A stretch of 42,514 nucleotides of DNA from Microcystis sp. T1-4 (GTDB taxonomy: Bacteria; Cyanobacteriota; Cyanobacteriia; Cyanobacteriales; Microcystaceae): NCBI RefSeq assembly GCF_000297435.1, contig NZ_CAIP01000128.1:1-42514 (forward strand). Reading direction: 5' to 3'. Both the position numbers and the translations under genes were made by a program. The notes beneath the pieces were generated by a model. It worked only from the letters and a program-made list of their open reading frames with translations, did not search any database and was not told the DNA's origin. Positions within the stretch are counted from its first letter, which is position 1. Every line of letters starts with the position of its first letter. Of this stretch, positions 32,030 through 41,267 are shown piece after piece.

Positions 32030-33142
32030 ATGAATCTAAAATCATCCTTAAAATTTACCCTACTGTTTTCACTTCTGGGGGGTTGTCTCCTGACGACACC
32101 CAGTCAAGCAACTCTCTTTGAACAAAGAGAAGTTAATCAAGAAGATTTTATCGCTATTGCCCGACCCTACGGTAACGGTAAATACGATTTACTGATTTTG
32201 CAACAAATCCCCGGTAAACGCCAATGTTGGGCGGTAAATGGCAGAGAACCGACCATTGTTCAGCCTCTTCTCCTCGATTTCGATTTTACCGGCAGTTGTG
32301 AACGGGCCACCGACAGTAACGGTTATTCCCTTCGCATTCAGGGCAAAGATTACGGTTTAGAATACCTGCTGCGTATCGTACAACGCAACGGGGAATTAGT
32401 CCTCGTGGGAACCCCCCGCAATCCCAGGCAATCGGAGGTAATTATTGGACGGACTAAAGGTTTAGGGACCGGTTTAATCCAAATTTATCTCATCGATGGC
32501 TGGCGCTTTACTAAACGCAGTCTAGCCGGTCAAAATCTCAGTCATATCTATCTAACTGCTGATAGTCCCAGTTTCAATCCTCCCCCGGAATTACTCGCGG
32601 GTAATAGTTATTCCCTCCCCAGAGAATCCGTCAAAGCAGAAACACCGGTTAATCCTTCTGCTAATCCCGAAGTGCGAGAATATACCTTTACGGCTGCAGA
32701 AACAGCAGTAGAGAGCAATCCTCAGCCAGCGGTCAATAATCCAGCACCAGAACCAAATTTAACGCCACCGTCCCCAGTTACCCCTAATTTGCCCCCCCTA
32801 ACTCCTCCCAATTCCCAGAATAGTAATGCAATTGTACCACCACCGCCACCGCGTAATTTAGGCAATCAGAGAAGTTTATCAGACGTAATCACTTTTAATC
32901 GACCAGCTGCTAATCCCAGTAGTGGTAATATGAGCAATACTGGCCGCAAAGGTTTTAAAGTAGTAATTGAAGCTAAAACCGATAGCGATCGCACTAGGGT
33001 TCGTTCTCTCTATCCCGACGCTTTCCCCACTTCCCACCAAGGTCGTCGCGTCTGGCAAATAGGCGCGTTTAGTAGTCGTGATAAGGCTGAAAACGCTTTA
33101 CAAAGTCTTGCCCCCCTGCGCGGATCGATCGTACCATTTTAG
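32030..33142 (+). CDS. DUF3747 domain-containing exported protein with SPOR-like C-terminus
   Basis: 370 residues with a signal peptide (FTLLFSLLGGCLLTTPSQA). The DUF3747 region (about 27-185) starts ATLFEQREVNQEDFIAIARP and has KYDLLILQQIPGKRQCWAVN. Residues ~205-300 are Pro/Asn-rich and disordered. The C-terminal ~65 residues (GFKVVIEAKTDSDRTRVRSL, VWQIGAFSSRDKAENALQSL) look like a SPOR-type repeat, which in other proteins binds denuded septal glycan. Function otherwise unknown. Confidence 0.8.
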   Translation: MNLKSSLKFTLLFSLLGGCLLTTPSQATLFEQREVNQEDFIAIARPYGNGKYDLLILQQIPGKRQCWAVNGREPTIVQPLLLDFDFTGSCERATDSNGYSLRIQGKDYGLEYLLRIVQRNGELVLVGTPRNPRQSEVIIGRTKGLGTGLIQIYLIDGWRFTKRSLAGQNLSHIYLTADSPSFNPPPELLAGNSYSLPRESVKAETPVNPSANPEVREYTFTAAETAVESNPQPAVNNPAPEPNLTPPSPVTPNLPPLTPPNSQNSNAIVPPPPPRNLGNQRSLSDVITFNRPAANPSSGNMSNTGRKGFKVVIEAKTDSDRTRVRSLYPDAFPTSHQGRRVWQIGAFSSRDKAENALQSLAPLRGSIVPF

Positions 33143-33310
33143 GGAACGCTGGAACTGCGTAACGGGGAACAGAGAGTGCATAGGGGTAATGGGAAAATGG
33201 GAAAATGGGAAAATGGGGAAATGGGGAAATGGGGGAATTTCAACTAAAACCCCAAAACCCTAAAACCCCAACTCTCAACTCCGGCCTCCTGACTCCTGAC
33301 TCCTAGAGTA

Positions 33311-33398
33311 ACTGATAACTGATAACTGATAACTGATAACTGATAACTGATAACTGATAACTGATAACTGATAACTGATAACTGATAACTGATAACTG
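33311..33398. repeat. heptamer array ACTGATA next to the prfB start
   Basis: Twelve and a half exact ACTGATA units, ending six bases before the prfB ATG. The same unit occurs near 9169, 20720, 24152 and, as the complement, 39893. Upstream, GGGAAAAT and GGGGAAAT units (33188-33235) form another array. Confidence 0.95.
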
Positions 33399-33403
33399 AA
33401 AAC

Positions 33404-34529
33404 ATGGAAATATCGGAACTAAAAAAAGGTATCGAGATAGTAGGATTGCGCCTGGGTAAAACCCAGGACTATCTTTGACTTACCCACTTTAAGGGCGAAA
33501 ATTAAAGACTTAGAACAGGTGGCAGCCGTCCCCACTTTTTGGGATAACCCCGATACTGCTCAAAAAACCCTGCAAGAACTAAATGAATGTAAATCTTCTT
33601 TAGAAACCTATCAGGGTTGGTGTGAACAATTAGAAGATACTAAGGCAATTATCGAGTTATTAGAATTAGAATCCGATCGAACTTTACTAGAAGAAGCGAC
33701 GGACAATTTAACCCATTTACAGCATGACCTCGATCGCTGGGAATTGCAACAGCTTTTAAATGGTCCCTACGACGCAAAAGGAGCAGTTTTAACGATTAAT
33801 GCGGGGGCCGGGGGAACCGATGCCCAAGATTGGACAGAAATGCTCCTGAGAATGTATTCTCGCTGGGCCGAGAAACAGGGTTATAAAGTCACTTTAGCGG
33901 AAATATCAGAAGGAGATGAAGCGGGAATTAAATCGGTGACAATTGAGATTGCCGGAACTTATGCTTACGGTTATCTGAAAGGAGAAAAAGGCACCCATCG
34001 GTTAGTCAGAATTTCCCCTTTTAATGCTAATGGTAAACGTCAAACCAGTTTCGCCGGGGTGGAAGTGATGCCAATTTTGGGCGATGATGCGGTGAGGGTA
34101 GAAATTCCCGATAAAGATTTAGAAATTACCACCACTAGATCCGGGGGAAAAGGTGGACAAAATGTTAATAAAGTGGAAACTGCCGTGCGTGTAGTTCATC
34201 TTCCCACAGGTATCGCTGTGCGTTGTACCCAAGAGCGATCGCAACTACAAAATAAAGAAAAAGCCCTAGCTTTATTAAAAGCGAAATTGTTAATTATTGC
34301 TCGGGAACAACAGGCTCAAGCGATCGCCGAAATTCGCGGAGATATGGTGGAGGCCGCTTGGGGCAATCAAATCCGTAACTATGTTTTTCATCCCTATCAA
34401 TTAGTTAAGGATCTGCGTAGTAATGTGGAAACCACCGATGTTAGCGGGGTAATGAATGGGGATTTAGATAGCTTTATTGAAGCCTATTTACGTTTGGGGG
34501 GGAACAGTGCGGGTTATACTGATTCCTAA
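33404..34529 (+). CDS. prfB: peptide chain release factor 2, with programmed +1 frameshift
   Basis: 24 codons from ATG 33404 end in TAT CTT TGA C (TGA at 33476-33478). Skipping T33476 joins them to DLPTLRAKIKDLEQ and a 350-codon frame, giving 374 residues, normal for RF2. CTTTGAC with AGGA six bases upstream of CTT is the conserved autoregulatory site: low RF2 favours the frameshift. SPF (LVRISPFNANGKR) for UGA recognition and GGQ (GGKGGQNVNK) for peptide release are present. The start codon directly follows a heptamer array and has no evident Shine-Dalgarno. Confidence 0.95.
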
Positions 34530-34611
34530 GATGAGAGCAGCTCTATTTTCTCGCAAATTCTGTTCTTATTGGCTTGTTAAGCTATTTGTCCTCTACTAAG
34601 AAGAAAAATCA

Positions 34612-34863
34612 ATGGTTATTATCGAGATTACCAATGTGGAAGAAATATTAAGCGAAAAAATTGGCTCTTTTGCCGCTAAAATCGTCCAAGCTCTAGCAGA
34701 TGATGAAGGGAAAGTGGAAGAGGTTCTCATCAAAGAATTACAGGCTAATTTTCAGGAAAGGGGGATTAAAGCTAATCTGTTTAGCGTCACTGGGTTAGAT
34801 ATGCTCGGCAATGGCAGGCTAGAGGTTAAAGTTAATGTTCGTTCTGCTAATATGATGTCCTAA
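34612..34863 (+). CDS. small conserved hypothetical protein
   Basis: 83 residues, acidic, soluble. EEILSEKIGSFAAKIVQALA suggests a helix, and VLIKELQANFQERGIKANLF and NGRLEVKVNVRSANMM suggest alternating helix and strands. No known motif. It follows prfB by 82 bases on the same strand and may be co-transcribed. A REP-like hairpin (GGTTGGGTT...AACCCAACC, 34885-34914) follows its stop and may serve as 3' end. Confidence 0.65.
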   Translation: MVIIEITNVEEILSEKIGSFAAKIVQALADDEGKVEEVLIKELQANFQERGIKANLFSVTGLDMLGNGRLEVKVNVRSANMMS

Positions 34864-34958
34864 GAGAAGATAAAATCGCCAATGGTTGGGTTTAACTATA
34901 TTTAACCCAACCTTATTCTGGTAGTTACCATCAAAAGCAATGGCACCGAAGCTCGGGT

Positions 34959-36122
34959 TTATAATAAACCAACAAAATGTAACGGTCCTTGACCGGTAAT
35001 TAATTCGATAATAATTGCCAGAAAACCGATCATCGCTAATCGACCATTCCACACCTCAGCTGCCGTGGTCATTCCCCATTCCCAACGCTCCTGGGGATAC
35101 ATTTTCATATTCGCCTTCGGACGGGTAATTTGCTCGAAAGTGGTGGGGTTTTCCTCTAGGGATTTGACCACTAACTGGGAGAGAGATTCGATAAACATCG
35201 GGTGAGTGTTAAGAGCCGGTACTCGCTGAAAATGTTCAATTCCCGCTTCTTCCGCCACTTCTCGGTACTCTATATCGATTTCTTGCAGAGTTTCGATGTG
35301 TTCCGAGACAAAGCTAATCGGAACGACCAATAAATGCTTAATTCCCTGCTCTCCCAACCCTTTTAGAGCATCTTCAGTATAGGGTTTTAGCCATTCTACC
35401 GGACCAACGCGACTTTGATAGGCTAAAGTGTACTGATTGGGTCGGTTTAGTGTACGCATGATCGCCCTAGTGCATTCTTCAATTTGCCTTTGATAGGGAT
35501 CTCCCGCTTCCTCCACATAACTTTGGGGGACACCATGGGCGCTAAAAAAGATATGTACTTGGTCAGGATTAGGACACTGCTCTAATTCTCGCGCAATCAG
35601 ATCCGCCATAGCACTCAGATAAGTGGGATGATCGTACCAAGAGGGGATGAGAGTATATTCCGTCAAACGCAGATAGGGATCCTGCTGCCACATTTCCTCC
35701 AGTACACGAAAACTGGAACCACTGGTGCTGATGGAAAATTGGGGATAAAGAGGAAGAATAACTAATTTTTTGATATGATCCCGTTTAATCCGCTCGATCG
35801 CTTCTTCGGTGAAGGGATTCCAGTAACGCATCCCGATATAAACGCTCACCTCGCGGCCCATTTCCGCGAGACGTTGTTGCAGTGCCGTGGCCTGTGCTTC
35901 CGTAATCTTGAGTAAAGGGGAGCCACCACCAATCTGACGGTAATTCTCTTGGGATTTACTCGCTCTTAGCGTCGATATTAACCAAGCTAACGGTTTTTGT
36001 AATCCTTTGATCGGTAAACGGATGATCTCTGGGTCAGAAAAAAGGTTAAATAGAAAAGGACGCACATCCTCTAACCGCTCCGGCCCACCCAAATTTAATA
36101 ATAGAACCCCAACGCGACCCAT
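34959..36122 (-). CDS. hemH: ferrochelatase with C-terminal chlorophyll-binding-like helix
   Basis: 387 residues. The ferrochelatase domain begins MGRVGVLLLNLGGPERLEDV and contains HIFFSAHGVPQSYVEEAGDP with the metal-site His and EHIETLQEIDIEYRE with the catalytic Glu. A linker (RPKANMKMYP) leads to a membrane helix AEVWNGRLAMIGFLAIIIEL with the ExxNxR chlorophyll-binding motif, as in plant-type and cyanobacterial ferrochelatase. It inserts iron into protoporphyrin IX, and the tail probably links activity to pigment supply at the thylakoid. Confidence 0.95.
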   Translation of the reverse strand: MGRVGVLLLNLGGPERLEDVRPFLFNLFSDPEIIRLPIKGLQKPLAWLISTLRASKSQENYRQIGGGSPLLKITEAQATALQQRLAEMGREVSVYIGMRYWNPFTEEAIERIKRDHIKKLVILPLYPQFSISTSGSSFRVLEEMWQQDPYLRLTEYTLIPSWYDHPTYLSAMADLIARELEQCPNPDQVHIFFSAHGVPQSYVEEAGDPYQRQIEECTRAIMRTLNRPNQYTLAYQSRVGPVEWLKPYTEDALKGLGEQGIKHLLVVPISFVSEHIETLQEIDIEYREVAEEAGIEHFQRVPALNTHPMFIESLSQLVVKSLEENPTTFEQITRPKANMKMYPQERWEWGMTTAAEVWNGRLAMIGFLAIIIELITGQGPLHFVGLL

Positions 36123-36241
36123 AGTGTTAACAGATAATTTTTAAATTTTCAGATTCTTTACCAAGTTTAACAATATATCGGTGGAACCGTTAAAACAAAT
36201 TACAGACAATATAGAACTTAATCAAATCTTGGAGGTTGATC

Positions 36242-36865
36242 TTGGCTACAATTTTACGTCCCCTCAGTTATCAATATCAATGGCTTTACGATGGTATCTC
36301 CCGTCTGGCTGCCCTAGCGGTGGGTGGGGAGCCTCGTTTTCGGCAATTGGCCCTAGAAGATTTAAAAATCGCTAAAAATGACCCTATCCTGGATCTCTGT
36401 TGTGGTGCGGGTCAAACCACCCGTTATTTAGTCCTCCTATCCGATCGCTGTACTGGTTTAGATGTCTCTCCCCGGGCCCTGGAGCGAGCTAGTTTAGCGG
36501 TGCCGCAAGGGCATTATGTGGAGGGATTAGCCGAAAAAATGCCCTTTAGTGCCGGAGAATTCGCCTTTGTTCATACTAGCGCCGCTCTCCACGAAATGGA
36601 GCCGGAGCAGTTAGAGGAAATCCTTAAAGAAGTGTATCGAGTTCTCAGACCGGGGGGAATTTTTGCCCTCGTGGATTTTCATCGACCCACTAACCCGCTT
36701 TTTTGGCCCTCTTTGGCCCTATTTTTGCAATTATTTGAAACCCATACCGCTTGGCAGTTTATCGATAGGGACCTGATCCAATCTTTACAGGCGATCGGTT
36801 TTCGTGATTGTCAACAAAAATTATACGCTGGTGGTAGTTTACAGGTGATTCAAGCGGCCAAGTGA
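36242..36865 (+). CDS. class I SAM-dependent methyltransferase
   Basis: 207 residues from TTG 36242. GGAGG at 36231-36235 is six bases upstream of this TTG and directly abuts another TTG (36236), so the former is the better start. ILDLCCGAGQTTRYLVLLSD (motif I), CTGLDVSPRALERA and VYRVLRPGGIFALVDFHRPT show the UbiE/MenG-like fold. The substrate is not evident; quinone, pigment or lipid methylation are options. It is divergent from hemH with a 119-base gap. Confidence 0.75.
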   Translation: MATILRPLSYQYQWLYDGISRLAALAVGGEPRFRQLALEDLKIAKNDPILDLCCGAGQTTRYLVLLSDRCTGLDVSPRALERASLAVPQGHYVEGLAEKMPFSAGEFAFVHTSAALHEMEPEQLEEILKEVYRVLRPGGIFALVDFHRPTNPLFWPSLALFLQLFETHTAWQFIDRDLIQSLQAIGFRDCQQKLYAGGSLQVIQAAK

Positions 36866-36945
36866 AGGGATGGATCTGGCATTATTTTCAGGGGCAGTCG
36901 GTCATTTATACTTAATAAGGCAACGGTTTTTTAATCAAGCTGAGT

Positions 36946-37536
36946 TTGATCGACTCAGTGCCAGTTACTTTTGAGAAGTTAATGACTAGAGCAAAAATTC
37001 TACAACCCGATTTAATTTTAGGGGATACGATTCTCGGTCTCACTCTGGAGATTTTGAGTCAGCATCAGATTAAGGGATTGATTCTCGATGTGGACGATAC
37101 CCTTGTTCCCCTTCAGGAAACCACGGTTTCTGACGATTTACAGCGTTGGGTCGATTCCTTGCGTCTTTATCTACCGATTTGGTTGGTCAGCAATAATCTC
37201 AGTGAAAATCGGATCGGTGCGATCGCTGATAATTTACAACTTCCCTACCTTCTCGGTGCGGTGAAACCATCTCGACGCAAACTCCGGCAAGCGATGGCAG
37301 CCATGGGACTCCCCCCCCAACAAATTGCCATGGTTGGCGATCGCTTGTTTACCGATGTTTTAGCGGGAAATCGTCTGGGAATGTTTACCATTCTGGTGAA
37401 ACCAATGGTAAATCCCTTGACTGGGGGGCAAGCTTATCCAATCCACGATTTTGAGGTGTGGATATCACAAATTCTCGGCGTTTCCCTGCATCCGCAGCAT
37501 TACTTCATAAAACCTGACCAATCCTCACAAAAGTAA
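36946..37536 (+). CDS. YqeG-type HAD phosphatase, subfamily IIIA
   Basis: Up to 196 residues. HAD motif I LILDVDDTLVPLQE, motif II LVSNN, motif III KPSRRKLRQAM and motif IV MVGDRLFTDVLAGNRLGM are intact. Relatives include YqeG and plant/yeast phosphatidylglycerophosphate phosphatase (GEP4/PGPP1), which in photosynthetic cells supplies phosphatidylglycerol for thylakoids; the match suggests this role. The start is uncertain: TTG 36946, GTG 36958 or ATG 36982 (with GAGAAG upstream, giving MTRAKILQPD) are all possible. Confidence 0.8.
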   Translation: MIDSVPVTFEKLMTRAKILQPDLILGDTILGLTLEILSQHQIKGLILDVDDTLVPLQETTVSDDLQRWVDSLRLYLPIWLVSNNLSENRIGAIADNLQLPYLLGAVKPSRRKLRQAMAAMGLPPQQIAMVGDRLFTDVLAGNRLGMFTILVKPMVNPLTGGQAYPIHDFEVWISQILGVSLHPQHYFIKPDQSSQK

Positions 37537-38241
37537 ATATTAAAAAATACTTAAGTATAGAGGAAAATAGCGAAAAGTAGGAAATACTATAGGCAATTTG
37601 AAATGAGGTCAGCCCAGATAAAGACCTTAAATATAAGAAAGTGAATAGATAAGACCTCTTGTAAAAATCAAAAATTGTTGTTAGGGTTGGGAGTCAGTAG
37701 CCAGTAGTCAGTCCTCAGTCCCAATGAAAAAATTGTCACCCCCACAGATGAAAGAGGTTTCTTTCCCCACACCCTCTTTCAAGTCAGTAGTTAGGAGAAT
37801 TAAGAATGAATAATAATCAGTTAAATGGTCTAATTATAGACTTTATGCCATTTAATCCTTATTTCTGCCGTTTTTGAACTCTGAAAAATTAATTATGCAA
37901 GAGGTTTATAAAAGAAGATGAGTTTCTAATCAGTTGCTGTCACCTGATCTAGGCTTAAAAATCTTGACCATTTCCCTGTTTATCTGCCTCCACATCTGCA
38001 GCTATTCTGAACCATTTAACACCTTTTCTGCCCTGGGTCTTCTCCTTGGCAAAATTAATCAAGTTTTTGCCATCCTCAACCGGAAAATTTAATTTAATTG
38101 TCTGGGTAATCAGTGCAGTTATTGAAGAATTTTTCCCAACCAATTAAGCAATCAACCTACTTCCTTCAGGGAACCTAGGGAAAAGATTATGCACAAAAAT
38201 GATAGGATCGATCGATACCTAGCTGCCGTTAATCGCCCTCG
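37537..38241. other. long intergenic region with one doubtful small ORF
   Basis: No clear gene. An interrupted repeat AGTCAGTAGCCAGTAGTCAG lies near 37690 and related units near 37783. A 62-codon frame at 37955-38143 on the minus strand (NFPVEDGKNLINFAKEKTQG then KWFRIAADVEADKQ) is the best candidate for a gene, perhaps a relic. AAGACCTC/GAGGTC stretches (about 37603-37660) can pair. Confidence 0.5.
37955..38143 (-). CDS. possible small hypothetical protein
   Basis: 62 residues, MVGKNSSITALITQTIKLNF, then PVEDGKNLINFAKEKTQGRK and a charged tail. No motif recognised, and no strong ribosome binding site was seen. It may be a relic or spurious. Confidence 0.3.
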   Translation of the reverse strand: MVGKNSSITALITQTIKLNFPVEDGKNLINFAKEKTQGRKGVKWFRIAADVEADKQGNGQDF

Positions 38242-39858
38242 ATGAGACCTTTACGCCAACTTTACCGCTATTTAAGTTTATTTTGCCTCTGTCTTCTTCT
38301 GATCGTGGGCTGTCAGTCCACTAATTCCAATTTACCCCGGGGGGATAGCGATCGCCTGATGATTGGGACAACCCTAAAACCACGCTCGCTCGATCCGGCC
38401 GATAGTTATGAGTTAGCGGGACTTTTTATTATTTATAATCTCGGTGAAACTCTCTACACCTACGCCGAAGGAACCACTAATTTAAAGCCTCTCCTCGCCA
38501 CGGAATTGCCCCAAATTAGCCCCGATGGTTTGACTTATACTATCCCAATACGTCGAGGAGTTATTTTTCATGATGGCACGGTTTTTAACGCAGAGGCGAT
38601 GAAGTTTTCCCTAGAAAGATTTATCAAAAATGGTGGTGAACCTTCCTTTCTTCTCCGGGATACAATTGATAAAATCACCGTTACCAAAGAAGACGAAATT
38701 ACTATTAAACTAACCAGACCTTTTGCCGCATTTCCCGCTCTTTTAGCTTATCCCGGAGCCTGTGCGGTTTCACCCAAATTTTATCAAATTGGCGAGGGTA
38801 AATTTAAACCCGAAGAATTTATCGGCACAGGACATTATCGATTAAAAGCAGTTACCAGCGATTCTTTTAGTTTAGAAGCCTTCGATCGCTATTGGGGAGA
38901 ACCGGCCAAAAATAAGGGAGTTAATGTGCAAATTTATCTCTCGAATCCTGCCAATTTGTTTAACGGTTTTCAGACAGGTGCGGTGGATATTGCCTATCAA
39001 TCTTTACTGGCTCCTCAAGTGAAAAAATTACGCACAGAAGCAGCCCAGGGAAAATGGCAAGCCATCGAATCTTCTGGGGCAGCAATTAACTTTATGAGCG
39101 TCAATCTCAAAAGTGAACCCACCCATAATATTTTAGTGCGACAAGCCATTGCTTCTCTTGTTGATCGAGATTTACTTAATGATCGCATTTTACAAGGTCA
39201 AGGCATCCCTCTTTTTAGTCTCATTCCTACTACTTTTTCCGAGTCACAACCAGTGTTTAAAGAGCGTTATGGCAATCATAATATAGAGCAAGCCAAACAA
39301 TTACTAAAAGCGGCTGGTTATAGTCCGGAAAAACCCGCAATTGTAGAAGTTTGGCACTCCTCCGGATCGATCACTTCCAGCACTGTGGCGGCAGTGTTGA
39401 AAGCCCTATCAAAACGGGATTTAGATAATAGGATTCAATTTGAACCCAATAGTATCCTAGGAGCGGCATTTTTCCGTAATATTAGCCGGGGACTTTATAC
39501 CACTGCTCTATCTAATTGGTATCCAGATTTTTTGGATGCAGATAACTATATTTATCCCTTTTTAGATTGTGCTAAAGGTTCCCCAGAAACGGGCTGCGAA
39601 GAAGGCGGCTCGCAAAGTCAAGGCTCATTTTTTTACAGTCAAGAAATGAATCAATTAATCGCCCAATCCCGTCAGGAAAGTAACCCAGCTAAAAGAAAGC
39701 AAATTTTTGGCAAAATTCAAGAAATTCTCGCCGATGAAGTTCCCTATATTCCCCTTTGGCAAACCAAGGAATACGCTTTTGCTCGCCATGGCATCAGGGG
39801 AGTTATCATCAATCCCAGTCAAACTTTTCCCTTCTGGACAATTGCCAAAAAATCCTGA
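38242..39858 (+). CDS. ABC transporter family 5 substrate-binding lipoprotein
   Basis: 538 residues. A lipoprotein signal with lipobox LLLIVGCQSTNSN (Cys about 28). The SBP family 5 (DppA/OppA/NikA) domain follows: TTLKPRSLDPADSYELAGLF, GVIFHDGTVFNAEAMKFSLE, and VPYIPLWQTKEYAFARHGIR near the end. It would capture peptides or nickel-type ligands for an ABC importer whose permease and ATPase genes are not nearby, a common arrangement in cyanobacteria. No upstream regulatory motif was recognised. Confidence 0.88.
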   Translation: MRPLRQLYRYLSLFCLCLLLIVGCQSTNSNLPRGDSDRLMIGTTLKPRSLDPADSYELAGLFIIYNLGETLYTYAEGTTNLKPLLATELPQISPDGLTYTIPIRRGVIFHDGTVFNAEAMKFSLERFIKNGGEPSFLLRDTIDKITVTKEDEITIKLTRPFAAFPALLAYPGACAVSPKFYQIGEGKFKPEEFIGTGHYRLKAVTSDSFSLEAFDRYWGEPAKNKGVNVQIYLSNPANLFNGFQTGAVDIAYQSLLAPQVKKLRTEAAQGKWQAIESSGAAINFMSVNLKSEPTHNILVRQAIASLVDRDLLNDRILQGQGIPLFSLIPTTFSESQPVFKERYGNHNIEQAKQLLKAAGYSPEKPAIVEVWHSSGSITSSTVAAVLKALSKRDLDNRIQFEPNSILGAAFFRNISRGLYTTALSNWYPDFLDADNYIYPFLDCAKGSPETGCEEGGSQSQGSFFYSQEMNQLIAQSRQESNPAKRKQIFGKIQEILADEVPYIPLWQTKEYAFARHGIRGVIINPSQTFPFWTIAKKS

Positions 39859-39887
39859 TAATTAATTATTAGGAGTCAGCCTTGAAT

Positions 39888-39950
39888 CAGTTATCAGTTA
39901 TCAGTTATCAGATGTGAGTTTTCAGTTCACTGATTACTGTTTACTGTTCA
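39888..39950. repeat. complementary heptamer units CAGTTAT
   Basis: ATCAGTTATCAGTTATCAG and shorter TTTACTGTT-type repeats between the binding protein gene and the EEP gene, the reverse complement of the ACTGATA unit. Confidence 0.8.
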
Positions 39951-40006
39951 CTGACAAAACTCCCCACTTCCTTCTCCCTTCCATCTCTTCCATTCTCCAT
40001 TTTGCT

Positions 40007-40789
40007 ATGAAACTAACAGCAATGTCCTTTAATGTTCGCTACGATAAACCCGATCCCGATGAGCGTAATTGGCGAGTAAGAAGGGAAGCAGTAGCGGCTT
40101 TAATTGCTCACTATTCTCCTGATATAATTGGTACTCAGGAGGCTCGCGCTAATCAATTATTGGATCTACACCGTTTATTGCCAAAATACCAAAGTCTAGG
40201 CAGCGATCGCAGGGGGACAGGATTAGATGAACATTGTGCAATTTTATATCAACCAAGTCGGTTAAAATGTTTAGAAATATACGAATTTTGGCTATCAGAA
40301 ACCCCCGATATTATTGGCAGTATTACCGAAGCTTGGGGTAATCCTTATCCCCGCATGGTAACGGGGGCTAAATTTCGCACTCTTGAGGGGCAAACTTTGC
40401 AGTTTTATAACACCCATCTCGATTACTATAGCGACAAAGCTAAGGACTTAGGTGCTAAGTGCATACAGGAGCATTTTTGTCAACTAGATTTAACAGAAGA
40501 TTACCTATTTTTAACGGGGGATTTTAATGTTAATTCTCAGCAATTACCCCGTCAGATTTTAACTCAACCTCTCCAGTCAGACATTAAATTAAAGGACGCT
40601 TTAGCAGATTGGGAATTAGCAGAACAAATGAGCTTTAATAATTACACTGATACTCCTTATTTAGCCATCGATACCATTTATTATGATAGCCGTTTACAGT
40701 TAGATTGGGCAAAAGTTGATCGTTCCCGTTGGCTGAATCTTATTCCTTCCGATCATTATCCCGTAATTGCTGCTTTTACCTTGCCCTAA
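40007..40789 (+). CDS. endonuclease/exonuclease/phosphatase (EEP) family protein
   Basis: 260 residues from ATG 40007; an open frame extends upstream to 39914 but reads repeat DNA. The EEP motifs are in order: TAMSFNVRYDKPDPDERNW, DIIGTQEARANQ (metal-binding Glu), YNTHLDYYSDKAKD, LTGDFNVN and IPSDHYPVIAAF (Asp-His). The family cleaves phosphodiester or phosphomonoester bonds; with no signal peptide a cytosolic role is likely. Substrate unknown. Confidence 0.85.
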   Translation: MKLTAMSFNVRYDKPDPDERNWRVRREAVAALIAHYSPDIIGTQEARANQLLDLHRLLPKYQSLGSDRRGTGLDEHCAILYQPSRLKCLEIYEFWLSETPDIIGSITEAWGNPYPRMVTGAKFRTLEGQTLQFYNTHLDYYSDKAKDLGAKCIQEHFCQLDLTEDYLFLTGDFNVNSQQLPRQILTQPLQSDIKLKDALADWELAEQMSFNNYTDTPYLAIDTIYYDSRLQLDWAKVDRSRWLNLIPSDHYPVIAAFTLP

Positions 40790-40912
40790 AAATAGATTAT
40801 TTTTGTATTTAGCAAATATATAGAGGGGGAAAGCTGCAGCAGACTTTGGTAATTCAATAGTTAAATTTCTTAAGTGTTTTAAACAGGAAAAAACTTAACC
40901 AGTGGTATTTTT

Positions 40913-41201
40913 ATGACGACTTTACTAGGAATTATCCCGACTTTTGTGGGGAGAACTGGGTTAAATTTGCTTCAAACTGGCAGTTTTGTACTAGGGAGTT
41001 TTAGCTTAACTATAAAGGTTATTTTTGGGCGTTGTCAGATCAGAATATGAAAGATGCAATGCAATCCCTGCTATCAAAGTAATTTCAGTTGCAAGCTGAT
41101 TCGGATCATCTTTCAATTTGACAACGCCAAATAATTGGGTATTGGTGACAGATGATACTGATTTTAATTATGTAGATGGACTGATTTTAGAACGTTGGTA
41201 A
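40913..41201 (+). pseudogene. small gene apparently interrupted by a MITE
   Basis: An ATG at 40913 opens a frame MTTLLGIIPTFVGRTGLNLL, QTGSFVLGSFSLTIKVIF that runs into the element at 41028 and stops at 41050. Beyond it the frame NNWVLVTDDTDFNYVDGLIL ERW ends at 41201. VLVTDDTDF is like the C-terminal acid strand of PIN-type proteins. I infer one gene split by the insertion, but the two parts may be unrelated. Confidence 0.4.
41028..41128. mobile_element. 101-bp MITE with GGCGTTGTCA termini
   Basis: GGCGTTGTCA (41028-41037) and TGACAACGCC (41119-41128) are perfect inverted ends; the similarity extends inward (TGAAAGATG on both sides). No coding capacity and no clear target duplication. The parent transposon was not identified. 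Confidence 0.75.
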
Positions 41202-41267
41202 GGAGCGCATCACCTACAAAAACAGCCTACAATATTACTAGGCGATCGAATATTCCCCGAAATTCAG

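Noticed and set aside
33311..33398. Possible CRISPR array
   Set aside because: Units are 7 bases with no spacers; no cas genes are present.
33476..33478. In-frame TGA in prfB as a disabling mutation
   Set aside because: The context is the conserved CTT TGA C release factor 2 frameshift site, and the downstream frame is complete.
36181..36375. 64-codon frame overlapping the methyltransferase start
   Set aside because: Out of frame with a gene that has motifs and a GGAGG site; no features of its own.
39914..40006. Upstream extension of the EEP-family gene
   Set aside because: It translates the repeat region (CAGTTAT-type) and lacks homology; the ATG at 40007 begins the conserved TAMSFNVR strand.
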